Assembly: GCA_964566175.1 (NCBI GenBank)
Contig: CAZMHU010000028.1
Location: forward strand, 1-13,834
Source of the DNA: SIG589 sp964566175
GTDB lineage: Bacteria; Bacillota; Clostridia; Oscillospirales; Acutalibacteraceae
DNA length: 13,834 nucleotides
Reading direction: 5' to 3'
The position numbers and the translations under genes are program-made. The notes beneath the pieces were generated by a model. It searched no databases. It saw only the letters and a program-made list of their open reading frames with translations, and was not told where the DNA came from. Below are positions 1-6,878 of the stretch, piece after piece (positions within the stretch are counted from its first letter, which is position 1; each line of letters starts with the position of its first letter).

Positions 1-1448
1 GCCTTGTTGATGTAGTAGGGGCTCTTTATCGGCTTGTCACCGAAACGCAAGTGCGAAATGGTGATACCGCCGGTCTTCTTGGAGTCATACTGGAAGTATG
101 CCTGAACATACTTGTCAGTGTGGTCACCGATAATCTTAATGGAGTTTTTGTTAGCACCAACGGTACCGTCGCCGCCGAGACCCCAGAATTTGCATTCGAT
201 AGTGCCTTCTGCTGCGGTGTTGGGTGACTCGCTCTCGTCGAGAGAGAGGTTAGTAACGTCATCAACAATTCCGAGTGTGAACTGATGCTTGGGCTCGTCC
301 TTGGCAAGTTCTTTATAAACTGCAACAACGCTTGCCGGAGGAGTATCCTTGGAACCGAGACCGTAACGTCCGCCGATAACGGTTGCCTTATTGCCTGTTG
401 CGGCAAGAGCGGCAACAACGTCAAGATAAAGCGGCTCGCCCAAAGCACCGGGTTCTTTTGTTCTGTCAAGTACGGCAATCTTCTTGGCAGTTGCCGGAAT
501 AGCGGCAGCCAAATGCTTTGCGGAGAAAGGACGATAAAGACGAACCTTAACAAGACCGACCTTTTCGCCTGCGGCGGTAAGATAATCGATAACCTCTTCC
601 GCAACGTCGCAGATAGAGCCCATAGCGATTATTACGCGCTCAGCGTCGGGGGCACCGTAGTAGTTGAAGAGTTTATAATCGGTTCCGATTTTCTCGTTAA
701 CCTTGTTCATATAATCCTCAACAATGCCGGGGATAGCCTCGTAATACTTGTTGCAAGCCTCACGATGCTGGAAGAAAACGTCGCCGTTTTCGTGTGAACC
801 GCGCATTACGGGATGTTCAGGATTGAGTGCGCGCTTGCGGAATGCGGCAACGGCATCCATATCGCACATATCTTTGAGGTCTTCATAATCCCAAACCTGA
901 ATCTTCTGAATTTCGTGTGAAGTACGGAAACCGTCGAAGAAGTTGATGAACGGAACACGACCCTTGATTGTCGAAAGGTGAGCAACAGCGCCGAGATCCA
1001 TAACTTCCTGCGGGTTTGTTTCGGCGAGCATAGCGAAACCTGTCTGACGGCAGGCGTATACGTCCGAATGGTCACCGAAAATGTTAAGAGCGTGGGATGC
1101 AACACAACGAGCCGAAACGTGGAAAACGCAGGGCAAAAGTTCACCCGCGATTTTATACATATTCGGAATCATCAAAAGCAAGCCCTGAGATGCGGTGTAG
1201 GTGGTGGTGAGAGCACCGGCGTTAAGAGAGCCGTGTACAGTACCGGCGGCACCTGCCTCCGATTCCATCTCTACAACGTTTACGGTTGTGCCGAAGATGT
1301 TTTTAAGACCCTGTGCCGACCACTGATCTGTGTAGTCTGCCATAGGGCTGGACGGGGTAATAGGATAGATACCTGCTACCTCGGTGAATGCGTAGGACAC
1401 GTGTGCCGCGGCATTGTTACCGTCCATAGTTTTAAACTTTCTTGCCAT
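1..1448 (-). CDS. nifJ: Pyruvate:ferredoxin (flavodoxin) oxidoreductase, N-terminal part, cut by window edge
   Basis: Oxidatively decarboxylates pyruvate to acetyl-CoA and CO2, passing electrons to ferredoxin or flavodoxin in the cytoplasm; a core enzyme of anaerobic fermentation. 482 codons are visible of a family that normally has about 1170-1200, so the Fe-S ferredoxin-like and TPP-binding C-terminal domains lie outside the window. Seen: the N-terminal signature YPITPSSPMAD (residues 28-38), the conserved VVEMESEAGAAG (58-69), VSAR (111-114), the domain II stretch KVRLYRPF (301-308), and KFWGLGGDGTVGANKNSIK (420-438). Thr31, Glu64 and Arg114 fall at the numbers I recall for active-site residues of the Desulfovibrio africanus enzyme. 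The start is the ATG at 1446-1448, preceded by GGAGG with 8-nt spacing. It is transcribed divergently from the nad operon. Identification is secure; the other product name is PFOR. Confidence 0.97.
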   Translation of the reverse strand, partial: MARKFKTMDGNNAAAHVSYAFTEVAGIYPITPSSPMADYTDQWSAQGLKNIFGTTVNVVEMESEAGAAGTVHGSLNAGALTTTYTASQGLLLMIPNMYKIAGELLPCVFHVSARCVASHALNIFGDHSDVYACRQTGFAMLAETNPQEVMDLGAVAHLSTIKGRVPFINFFDGFRTSHEIQKIQVWDYEDLKDMCDMDAVAAFRKRALNPEHPVMRGSHENGDVFFQHREACNKYYEAIPGIVEDYMNKVNEKIGTDYKLFNYYGAPDAERVIIAMGSICDVAEEVIDYLTAAGEKVGLVKVRLYRPFSAKHLAAAIPATAKKIAVLDRTKEPGALGEPLYLDVVAALAATGNKATVIGGRYGLGSKDTPPASVVAVYKELAKDEPKHQFTLGIVDDVTNLSLDESESPNTAAEGTIECKFWGLGGDGTVGANKNSIKIIGDHTDKYVQAYFQYDSKKTGGITISHLRFGDKPIKSPYYINK

Positions 1449-1456
1449 GGAATATT

Positions 1457-1461
1457 CCTCC
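1457..1461 (-). promoter_or_regulatory. Ribosome binding site of the pyruvate:ferredoxin oxidoreductase gene
   Basis: GGAGG on the minus strand, 8 nt before the ATG. It fixes the start of the gene. Confidence 0.85.
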
Positions 1462-1501
1462 TTAATTTACTGTCCTTTGATATGACATTCCATACTCCTA
1501 T

Positions 1502-1530
1502 ATAATATCACTTTTTTCAAGTTATGTAAA
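1502..1530 (-). promoter_or_regulatory. Sigma-A type promoter of the pyruvate:ferredoxin oxidoreductase gene
   Basis: On the minus strand, TTTACA (1525-1530), exactly 17 nt, then TATTAT (1502-1507). The predicted transcription start near 1495 leaves a leader of about 47 nt before the ATG. Assigned by eye from consensus and spacing. Confidence 0.6.
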
Positions 1531-1600
1531 TAGCAAAAAAGTAAAAAATTATGTCTTCTGTCGGTTGAAAGTGTTGGCAAAGGCAGAATTTTCGAAAAAC

Positions 1601-1641
1601 TTTACAGATAAGTTGACAGATGTAAATATATGTGATATTCT
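1601..1641 (+). promoter_or_regulatory. Promoter of the nadABC-niaR operon with overlapping dyad (candidate NiaR operator)
   Basis: Perfect -35 TTGACA (1613-1618), 17-nt spacer, -10 TATTCT (1636-1641) with an extended TGA just before it. An inverted repeat, TTTACA (1601-1606) and TGTAAA (1621-1626), brackets the -35 box, and inside it lies ACAGATGT (1616-1623), an ACA-nn-TGT half-symmetric core. ACAGAT also occurs directly repeated 12 nt apart (1604 and 1616). Because the last gene of this operon is a NiaR-type repressor, the dyad is a plausible operator; that link is inference. The leader from about 1648 to 1676 is too short for a riboswitch. Confidence 0.6.
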
Positions 1642-1676
1642 GTTAGGGTTTAAAAATGTAAAAAAGGAACTGCGTT

Positions 1677-2582
1677 ATGAAAAATCAAATTGAAAAACTT
1701 AAAAAAGAAAAGCACGCCGTTATACTTGCACATTACTATGCTCCCGCCGAGACGCAGGCGGTTGCCGATTATGTCGGTGACTCATTCTATCTTGCAAAGG
1801 TTGCAAAGCAGAGTTCGGCAGAGGTTATTGTTTTTTGTGGGGTTTATTTTATGGGCGAAAGTGCGAAAATACTCAATCCCGATAAGCGAGTGCTGATTCC
1901 GGATATGTCTGCCGATTGCCCTATGGCACATATGGTTGCAGAGGGCAAGATATCCGAAATGCGTGCAATGTATGATGATTTAGCGGTTGTATGCTATATA
2001 AACTCCACCGCCGAACTGAAATGTCAAAGCGATGTCTGTGTCACTTCGTCGAATGCGGTGAAAATAGTAAAAAGTTTGCCGAATAAGAATATATTTTTTA
2101 TTCCCGACAAGAATTTGGGCAGGTTTGTGGCAGAACAGGTGCCAAACAAGAATATTATTCTCAATGACGGCTGTTGTCCCATTCACGCATCGCTGACAGG
2201 TGAGCAAATTAAACTCGAAAAGCAAAATCACGCGGGAGCACTTGTCATGGCACACCCCGAATGTGATGCTGAGGTGTTGAATCTTGCCGATTATATCGGA
2301 AGTACGGCAGAAATGATAAAATATGCTGAGGCGAGTGCGTCGGACGAATTTATCGTATGTACCGAAGAGGGTGTCGGTTATAAACTTATCGCAGATAATC
2401 CGAAAAAGCGGTTTTATTTTCCATCGGCGAAACTTTGTTGCAGTGATATGAAACTTAATACGCTCGAAAACATTGCTGCTGTTTTGGAAAACGGAAGTAA
2501 CGAGGTTGAAGTCGACGATGATATACGCAAAAGGGCACTTGTCCCACTTGAGAGAATGTTAAAGTTGGGAAGTAAATGGTGA
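1677..2582 (+). CDS. nadA: Quinolinate synthase A
   Basis: Condenses iminoaspartate with dihydroxyacetone phosphate to give quinolinate in de novo NAD synthesis, using an oxygen-sensitive [4Fe-4S] cluster. The length of 301 residues is normal for the short bacterial form. Seen: AHYY (18-21), GVYFMGESAKIL (55-66), and the three cysteines expected to hold the cluster: Cys81 in SADCPMAH, Cys167 in GCCPIH and Cys255 in CCSDMK. TEEGVGYKL (229-237) is also typical. Cys166 and Cys254 sit directly beside two of the ligands, giving Cys-Cys pairs. The start is supported by AAGGA (1664-1668), 8 nt before the ATG. It is the first gene of the operon, and its stop overlaps the start of nadB. Confidence 0.97.
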   Translation: MKNQIEKLKKEKHAVILAHYYAPAETQAVADYVGDSFYLAKVAKQSSAEVIVFCGVYFMGESAKILNPDKRVLIPDMSADCPMAHMVAEGKISEMRAMYDDLAVVCYINSTAELKCQSDVCVTSSNAVKIVKSLPNKNIFFIPDKNLGRFVAEQVPNKNIILNDGCCPIHASLTGEQIKLEKQNHAGALVMAHPECDAEVLNLADYIGSTAEMIKYAEASASDEFIVCTEEGVGYKLIADNPKKRFYFPSAKLCCSDMKLNTLENIAAVLENGSNEVEVDDDIRKRALVPLERMLKLGSKW

Positions 2583-3850
2583 AAACTGATGTTTTGATAG
2601 TCGGTTGCGGTGTTGCGGGACTTTACTGCGCACTGAATTTGCCGACCGAAAAGAAAATTGTTGTTGTGACAAAGGCTAAAGCCGAAGAAAGCGACTCGTT
2701 TTTGGCACAAGGCGGTATTTGTGTACTGCCCGACGAGGAAGATTATCAGTCGTTTTATGATGATACGATGAAAGCGGGACATTACGAAAACAATCCCGAA
2801 TCAGTTGATATTATGATTCGTTCATCGCGTGATGTAATATCCGACCTTGTTTCGTACGGTGCGGATTTTGAAAAAAACGGCGATGCGTTTGTTTATACTC
2901 GAGAGGGCGCACATTCAAGACCGCGAATACTTTATCACGAGGACGAAACCGGAAAGGAAATTACGTCACGGCTCTTGACCGAGGCGAAAAAACGCGGTAA
3001 TATAAAAATAACAGAAGAGTTCACAATGGTCGATATTATCTGCCGTGATAATATCTGCGGCGGAATTATCGGCTTTGACCGTGACGGCAAATACGAAAGC
3101 ATAATGGCGGATTACACCGTTTTCGCAACGGGCGGAATAGGCGGACTTTTTGCCCATTCGACAAACTTTCCGCACTTGACGGGCGATGCGCTGGCACTCG
3201 CTTTGAAATACGGTATTGCGCTAAAAAACATCGATTATATTCAAATTCACCCAACTACGCTTTATACTAAGGAAAAGGGCAGAGCGTTTTTGATATCCGA
3301 ATCGGTGCGCGGTGAGGGTGCTGTTTTGCTTAATGCAAAGGGCGAGCGCTTTGTAAACGAACTTTTGCCGAGGGACGTTGTTGCCAACGCGATTTTTGCT
3401 CAAATGGAAAAAGAGGGTAGCGATTATGTGCGCCTGTCGCTTGAAAATATACCCGAAACTGAGATAAAAAACCATTTTCCGAATATTTACAGGCGCTGTC
3501 TTGAAGAGGGTTATGATATAACAAAAGAGCCTATCCCCGTTGTTCCGGCACAACATTATTTTATGGGCGGGATAGACGTCAACAGCAACAGCAAGACGTC
3601 AATGCAACGCCTTTATGCAGTGGGTGAAACCGCCTGTAACGGTGTGCACGGAAAAAACCGTTTGGCAAGCAATTCGCTTCTTGAAAGTTTGGTTTTCGCC
3701 AAACGTGCCGCAAAGGATATAATTGTTGATTACAGCGTGCTGAGCGGTGTTTCCGAAAAGGCGGTGGATATATCCGAATATGACGGATATGCCGAAAAAT
3801 ACAAACGTTCGGTTTTGGACGCAATAGAAAGGGAGAAAAACAAAAAATGA
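2576..3850 (+). CDS. nadB: L-aspartate oxidase, short form
   Basis: FAD enzyme that oxidises L-aspartate to iminoaspartate, the substrate handed to NadA; in anaerobes the acceptor is probably fumarate rather than oxygen. Seen: dinucleotide fold IVGCGVAGL (8-16), SFLAQGGI (41-48), AHSRPRILYHEDETGKE (112-128), ATGGIGG (184-190), IHPT (224-227), the catalytic-type Arg245 in SVRGEGA, RDVVANAI (266-273), His327 in AQHYFMGGI, and GVHGKNRLASNSLLE (356-370). At 424 residues it is about 100 shorter than the Escherichia coli type (540), lacking most of the C-terminal helical domain; the NAD-binding and capping domains are complete. ATG at 2576 overlaps the nadA stop; a GTG at 2579 is an alternative start. 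Overlap with nadC is ATGA. Confidence 0.95.
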   Translation: MVKTDVLIVGCGVAGLYCALNLPTEKKIVVVTKAKAEESDSFLAQGGICVLPDEEDYQSFYDDTMKAGHYENNPESVDIMIRSSRDVISDLVSYGADFEKNGDAFVYTREGAHSRPRILYHEDETGKEITSRLLTEAKKRGNIKITEEFTMVDIICRDNICGGIIGFDRDGKYESIMADYTVFATGGIGGLFAHSTNFPHLTGDALALALKYGIALKNIDYIQIHPTTLYTKEKGRAFLISESVRGEGAVLLNAKGERFVNELLPRDVVANAIFAQMEKEGSDYVRLSLENIPETEIKNHFPNIYRRCLEEGYDITKEPIPVVPAQHYFMGGIDVNSNSKTSMQRLYAVGETACNGVHGKNRLASNSLLESLVFAKRAAKDIIVDYSVLSGVSEKAVDISEYDGYAEKYKRSVLDAIEREKNKK

Positions 3851-4698
3851 ATAATATTACAATGAAACTCAATGCAGACGATTTGATTTTAAACGCTCTC
3901 AAAGAGGACATAACAAGCGAAGACATCTCAACAAATTCGGTTATGCCGGAATACAAGTTGGGTGAGGTTGAACTTATATGTAAAGAGGACGGCGTTATTG
4001 CGGGACTTGAGGTTTTTAAAAGAGTGTTTGAACTCTTAGACAAAAAAACCGAGGTTTGCTTTTCCTGCAAGGACGGCGACGAGGTTAAAAAGGGTGAGCG
4101 TTTGGGCGTTGTAAAGGGCGATATCCGCGTTTTGCTTTCGGGCGAGCGTACAGCGCTTAACTATCTTCAGCGTATGAGCGGAATCGCAACATATACGAGA
4201 AGTGTTGTTAAATTATTAGATGGCAGTAAAACAAAATTGCTTGATACCCGCAAAACCACTCCCGGAATGCGTATATTCGAAAAATACGCGGTGAGGGTCG
4301 GCGGCGGATGTAATCACCGTTATAATTTGAGCGACGGTGTTTTGCTTAAAGATAATCATATCGGCGCGGCGGGCGGTGTTGCCAACGCTGTAAAGGCGGC
4401 AAAAGAGTATGCTCCGTTTGTCAGAAAAATCGAGATTGAGGTAGAAAATCTTGAAATGCTCCGCGAAGCGCTTGATGCAGGCGCGGATATCGTAATGCTT
4501 GACAATATGAGCGTTGAAGATATGAGAAAGGCTGTGGAACTTGCAAAAGGCAGAGCCGAGACCGAGTGTAGCGGCAACGTCACAAAGGAAAATATTGCAA
4601 AACTCACCGATATAGGTGTTGACTATATTTCGAGCGGCGCGCTCACACATTCCGCTCCGATTTTGGATTTGTCTCTTAAAAATCTTCACTCAATTTAA
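3847..4698 (+). CDS. nadC: Nicotinate-nucleotide pyrophosphorylase (quinolinate phosphoribosyltransferase)
   Basis: Converts quinolinate and PRPP to nicotinate mononucleotide, CO2 and pyrophosphate, the last step of the branch coded by this operon. The 283-residue length is standard. Seen: RTALNYLQRMSGIAT (101-115), TRKTTPG (134-140), EKYAVRVGGGCNHR (145-158) with the basic residues that bind the dicarboxylate, LLKDNHI (166-172), the barrel strand segments EIEVE and VMLDNM, and SSGALTHS near the C-terminus. The start codon overlaps the nadB stop as ATGA, which implies translational coupling. Nothing is missing; a fully active enzyme is expected. Confidence 0.97.
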   Translation: MNNITMKLNADDLILNALKEDITSEDISTNSVMPEYKLGEVELICKEDGVIAGLEVFKRVFELLDKKTEVCFSCKDGDEVKKGERLGVVKGDIRVLLSGERTALNYLQRMSGIATYTRSVVKLLDGSKTKLLDTRKTTPGMRIFEKYAVRVGGGCNHRYNLSDGVLLKDNHIGAAGGVANAVKAAKEYAPFVRKIEIEVENLEMLREALDAGADIVMLDNMSVEDMRKAVELAKGRAETECSGNVTKENIAKLTDIGVDYISSGALTHSAPILDLSLKNLHSI

Positions 4699-4709
4699 GA
4701 GGTGAATTT

Positions 4710-5228
4710 ATGAAGGCGAACGACAGAAGAAAAGCAATATCAAATTTGCTTTCATCGGCAAATGAAGCAATTTCCGGCGGTGAACTTTCAAAAAAATTCG
4801 GTGTATCAAGACAGATAATAGTACAGGATATTACCGTGCTTAAAGGTCTGGGGTATGATATTCTTTCGACGCATAGCGGGTATGTGCTTCAAAAATCACC
4901 GCTAACCGAGCGTGTGTTCAAACTTTATCACACAACAGAGCAGACCGAGGATGAACTCAGCACAGTGATAAATCTCGGCGGAACGGTCGTTGATGTTTTT
5001 GTGTGGCACAAGGTGTATGGCAAGGTCGCAGTACCGCTTAATATTTATTCAAGTGTAGGTGTTAAGCAGTTTATAGACGGCGTGCGGAGCGGCAAATCTT
5101 CCGAACTTATGAACATTACGGGCGGCTATCATTATCATACTGTTCGTGCCGACTCTGAAGAAGTGCTTGATTTAATAGGTAAAGCACTTGAAGAAAAAAA
5201 CTATATCGCGTCTGAAAAACAGGTGTAG
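4710..5228 (+). CDS. niaR: NiaR (YrxA) type niacin-responsive transcriptional repressor, HTH_11 plus 3H domain
   Basis: 172 residues. The N-terminus (about 9-52) is a winged helix-turn-helix with recognition segment LSKKFGVSRQIIVQDI, followed by a 3H domain (about 66-165). His74, Glu82, His141 and His143 reproduce the spacing of the metal ligands reported for Thermotoga maritima TM1602 (His79, Glu87, His144, His146, from memory). Known members bind nicotinic acid as co-repressor and switch off NAD synthesis and niacin uptake genes. It starts 11 nt after the nadC stop with AGAGGTG (4698-4704) as ribosome binding site, so it lies in the operon it probably represses, giving autoregulation. Family assignment is strong; ligand and target are inferred from family and position. 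Confidence 0.92.
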   Translation: MKANDRRKAISNLLSSANEAISGGELSKKFGVSRQIIVQDITVLKGLGYDILSTHSGYVLQKSPLTERVFKLYHTTEQTEDELSTVINLGGTVVDVFVWHKVYGKVAVPLNIYSSVGVKQFIDGVRSGKSSELMNITGGYHYHTVRADSEEVLDLIGKALEEKNYIASEKQV

Positions 5229-5237
5229 CATTTATAA

Positions 5238-5470
5238 AAGTGTTACAGGGATACGGGTGGTAAAACGAGCAATGGAAACGAACTGCCAAAAAGGAAATCA
5301 ACAAGGCTGAAAAATTTTGATTACAACAAAGAAGGCGCATATTTTGTGACGATATGCACACGTGACAGAATAAATATATTATCCGAAGTAATTAAAACCG
5401 ATAGCCTTGTTCCCGCCGAACCGATTGGTATCACGGTAGGGGATGGGCTTGCTCCTCCCGAAGTTACATA
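5238..5470 (+). pseudogene. Decayed N-terminus of a REP-associated tyrosine transposase (RAYT, Y1_Tnp / IS200-like)
   Basis: In the frame of codon 5277 the translation gives NELPKRKSTRLKNF, then DYNKEGAYFVTICTRDR, then INILSEVI, which is the standard N-terminus of clostridial RAYT proteins. A later VGDGLAPPEV (about 5433-5464) also looks like the variable segment after ILSxI. There is no usable start: the frame opens after TAA at 5235-5237, and the only nearby ATG (5272) is out of frame. The HUH metal motif, the catalytic tyrosine and everything else downstream are absent; the frame runs on into the terminator and antisense to ppa. It is a relic and cannot be an active transposase. A GTG at 5346 could open a short frame, but that is unlikely to be meaningful. 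Confidence 0.75.
5436..5459 (+). repeat. REP-like hairpin with GTAG foot inside the RAYT relic
   Basis: GTAG (5436-5439) is followed by an imperfect stem: GGGA (5440-5443) pairs with TCCC (5456-5459), T5444 bulges, and GGG (5445-5447) pairs with TCC (5453-5455) with one G-T wobble, loop CTTGC. A 5' GTAG or GGAG tetranucleotide beside a bulged hairpin is the known layout of REP elements recognised by RAYTs. Only one copy is seen here, so the repeat nature is inferred. Confidence 0.4.
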
Positions 5471-5471
5471 T

Positions 5472-5512
5472 AAAAACACCCCGACAGAGTTAAAATCTGT
5501 CGGGGTGTTTTT
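5472..5512. terminator. Bidirectional rho-independent terminator between the nad operon and ppa
   Basis: Perfect 17-bp inverted repeat, 5472-5488 against 5496-5512, around a 7-nt loop (GTTAAAA). The core is GC-rich (CACCCCGACAGA) and the ends are A5/T5, giving a T tract on both strands. It can end the nadABC-niaR transcript coming from the left and the ppa transcript coming from the right, whose stop codon lies about 30 nt away. Confidence 0.9.
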
Positions 5513-5540
5513 CAGTTGTCAAGGGTTGAAAATATGGTTT

Positions 5541-6074
5541 TTATTTACAAAAATTGTCTATATAATTTTCAAGTGCGTCGTTTATAACCTGAACGGCAGA
5601 CTCTCTGCCGTTTACTTCGCCTGCGACGGTTTCTTTGTCTTCAAGTGCTTTGTAAACGGTGAAGAAATGGAGCATTTCATCGAAAATGTGTCGCGGTAGG
5701 TCGGATATATCCTTATATTTGTTATATGTCGGGTCGGAGAACGGAATGGCAATGATTTTTTCATCGCGTCTGCCGCAATCGAGCATTGAAATATAACCTA
5801 TCGGATAACAGCGGACAAGCGTGAGCGGGCCGAGCGGCTCACTGCAAAGCACAAGAACGTCAAGCGGGTCGTTATCGTCACCGTAGGAACGCGGAATAAA
5901 ACCGTAGTTTGCGGGATAGTGGGTAGAGGTATACAAAACGCGGTCAAGAATTATAAGTCCCGTTTCTTTGTCGAGTTCATACTTTTTCTTGCTGCCCTTT
6001 GAAATTTCAATAACCGCAACAAAATCTTCCGGTGTTATTCTTTTAGGGTCAATATCGTGCCAAATGTTATTCAT
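5541..6074 (-). CDS. ppa: Inorganic pyrophosphatase, family I, soluble
   Basis: Hydrolyses pyrophosphate to two phosphates in the cytoplasm, pulling biosynthetic reactions such as those of NadC and aminoacyl-tRNA synthetases forward. 177 residues, the usual bacterial size. Seen: EISKGSKKKYELD (23-35), the signature YPANYGFIPRSYG (53-65), and DDNDPLDV (66-73) holding Asp67, Asp69 and Asp72, which line up with Escherichia coli Asp65, Asp67 and Asp70. CGRRDEK (100-106) and FFTVYKALE supply further expected Asp, Lys and Tyr-Lys residues. The start is supported by AAAGGTGA (6082-6089, minus strand), 7 nt before the ATG. It is a single-gene unit bounded by terminators on both sides. Many Clostridia instead use family II or membrane PPases. 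Confidence 0.96.
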   Translation of the reverse strand: MNNIWHDIDPKRITPEDFVAVIEISKGSKKKYELDKETGLIILDRVLYTSTHYPANYGFIPRSYGDDNDPLDVLVLCSEPLGPLTLVRCYPIGYISMLDCGRRDEKIIAIPFSDPTYNKYKDISDLPRHIFDEMLHFFTVYKALEDKETVAGEVNGRESAVQVINDALENYIDNFCK

Positions 6075-6106
6075 AATAACATCACCTTTCCGCTTAATTT
6101 ACCTCT

Positions 6107-6135
6107 ATTTTAACACATCGACGCGAAAAATAAAA
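6107..6135 (-). promoter_or_regulatory. Possible extended -10 promoter of ppa
   Basis: On the minus strand, TAAAAT (6107-6112) preceded by TGT, an extended -10. The -35 position (6130-6135, TTTTAT) is poor and overlaps the upstream terminator stem. Assigned because a terminator lies immediately upstream and ppa needs its own start. Confidence 0.35.
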
Positions 6136-6164
6136 GAGAAAACGGAAAATCCGCTTTCTCTTTT
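6132..6164 (-). terminator. Rho-independent terminator of the DUF975 gene
   Basis: Inverted repeat 6132-6146 against 6150-6164 with a 3-nt loop, 9 nt past the DUF975 stop on the minus strand. One position (6142/6154) is an A-C mismatch when read on the plus strand but a G-U wobble on the minus strand, so the RNA stem is intact only in the minus direction, where it ends in a T-rich run. This supports its orientation. Confidence 0.8.
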
Positions 6165-6172
6165 TTAAAAAA

Positions 6173-6799
6173 CTATTCTGCAACGGTTTCTGCCGCAGGT
6201 GCTACCGTTACGCCTCTTATCGACTCATAAAACTGTGCGCGTGTCGCCTGATGATAAGGAACAACCCAAAGTGTGCCTATTCCGAGACAAAGAGCGCCTA
6301 CAAAATACCAGCCTATGAAACTGAGATCAAGCACAAAAAGTTCTGCCTTGTGACCGTTCATAAGGTTCATACTCTCTTTAATGCAAGCATTCCAGCCAAG
6401 TTCGGGACGATCATTCTTTATGTAATAAACCATCGAGTAGGAATATGCCTTTATAATTCCCGGAATGATGAAAAGAAGTGACCAAAGTGCGGTGAAAATC
6501 GCTGTCATAAGTTTTATAAGAAGCGTGTCGGCAAAGAAGTTTTTAAAACCGTCGAACATTGTTACGATATCCATAGGCTGACCGTCGCGGCTCTGCTTTA
6601 GGAAACACGTTGCCGTGCCGTATGCCAAAGGGCCGGTCAAAATCAGTGCTATTGCTGCGCCCGCTGCCGGAATTTGCGAAATAAGCGTATTAGCGGCAGT
6701 AACAATAAGGCAAACAACGAGAGCCAACATCCAATTATTGCCGAAAATGTTGTTGCCGAGTTGAGCCTTTGCACGCATTTTAATTTCAAATCTTGTCAT
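6173..6799 (-). CDS. DUF975 family integral membrane protein
   Basis: Function unknown. Taken from the internal ATG at 6797-6799 (208 residues) because AGAGGGG lies 9 nt upstream of it; a start 11 codons earlier at 6832 has no such site and would overlap the promoter region. Hydrophobic segments lie at about 24-42, 46-66, 93-120 and 158-182. The DUF975 hallmarks are present: an N-terminal basic helix with MRAKAQLGNN, a central FKNFF segment, SYSMVYYIKNDRPELGW (120-136), KESMNLMNGHKAELF (141-155), SFIGW (160-164) and WVVPYHQA (178-185). The tail after about residue 195 is Ala/Val-rich and polar. It has its own promoter and terminator, so it is probably monocistronic. No partner can be named from context. 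Confidence 0.88.
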   Translation of the reverse strand: MTRFEIKMRAKAQLGNNIFGNNWMLALVVCLIVTAANTLISQIPAAGAAIALILTGPLAYGTATCFLKQSRDGQPMDIVTMFDGFKNFFADTLLIKLMTAIFTALWSLLFIIPGIIKAYSYSMVYYIKNDRPELGWNACIKESMNLMNGHKAELFVLDLSFIGWYFVGALCLGIGTLWVVPYHQATRAQFYESIRGVTVAPAAETVAE

Positions 6800-6817
6800 A
6801 ATAAAAACCCCTCTTTG

Positions 6818-6845
6818 ATTATAGATTGGCAAAATTCTTTACCAA
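6818..6845 (-). promoter_or_regulatory. Second, nearer promoter candidate for the DUF975 gene
   Basis: On the minus strand, TTGGTA (6840-6845), 16 nt, TATAAT (6818-6823). The start would fall only a few bases before the ribosome binding site, so the upstream candidate is preferred. Confidence 0.35.
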
Positions 6846-6849
6846 TGCA

Positions 6850-6878
6850 ATTATATCAAAAAGGGGTATAAAACACAA
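6850..6878 (-). promoter_or_regulatory. Preferred promoter of the DUF975 gene
   Basis: On the minus strand, TTGTGT (6873-6878), 17 nt, perfect TATAAT (6850-6855) preceded by TGA (extended -10). It leaves a leader of about 43 nt and lies between the asnS stop and the DUF975 gene. Confidence 0.55.

Noticed and set aside
285..1505. Long plus-strand open frames (285-797 and 978-1505) opposite the oxidoreductase gene
   Set aside because: They are antisense to a continuous, strongly conserved PFOR coding frame and give no recognisable protein.
1642..1676. NAD- or niacin-sensing riboswitch before nadA
   Set aside because: The leader is about 29 nt with no stable fold; a protein repressor gene is present in the operon instead.
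5346..5699. 117-codon plus-strand open frame beginning with GTG
   Set aside because: Only its first part belongs to the RAYT relic; the rest crosses the terminator and lies antisense to ppa, so it is not a gene in itself.
6800..6832. Upstream start giving the DUF975 protein an N-terminal extension of 11 residues
   Set aside because: No ribosome binding site, and it would span the strong AGAGGGG site that serves the ATG at 6797-6799.
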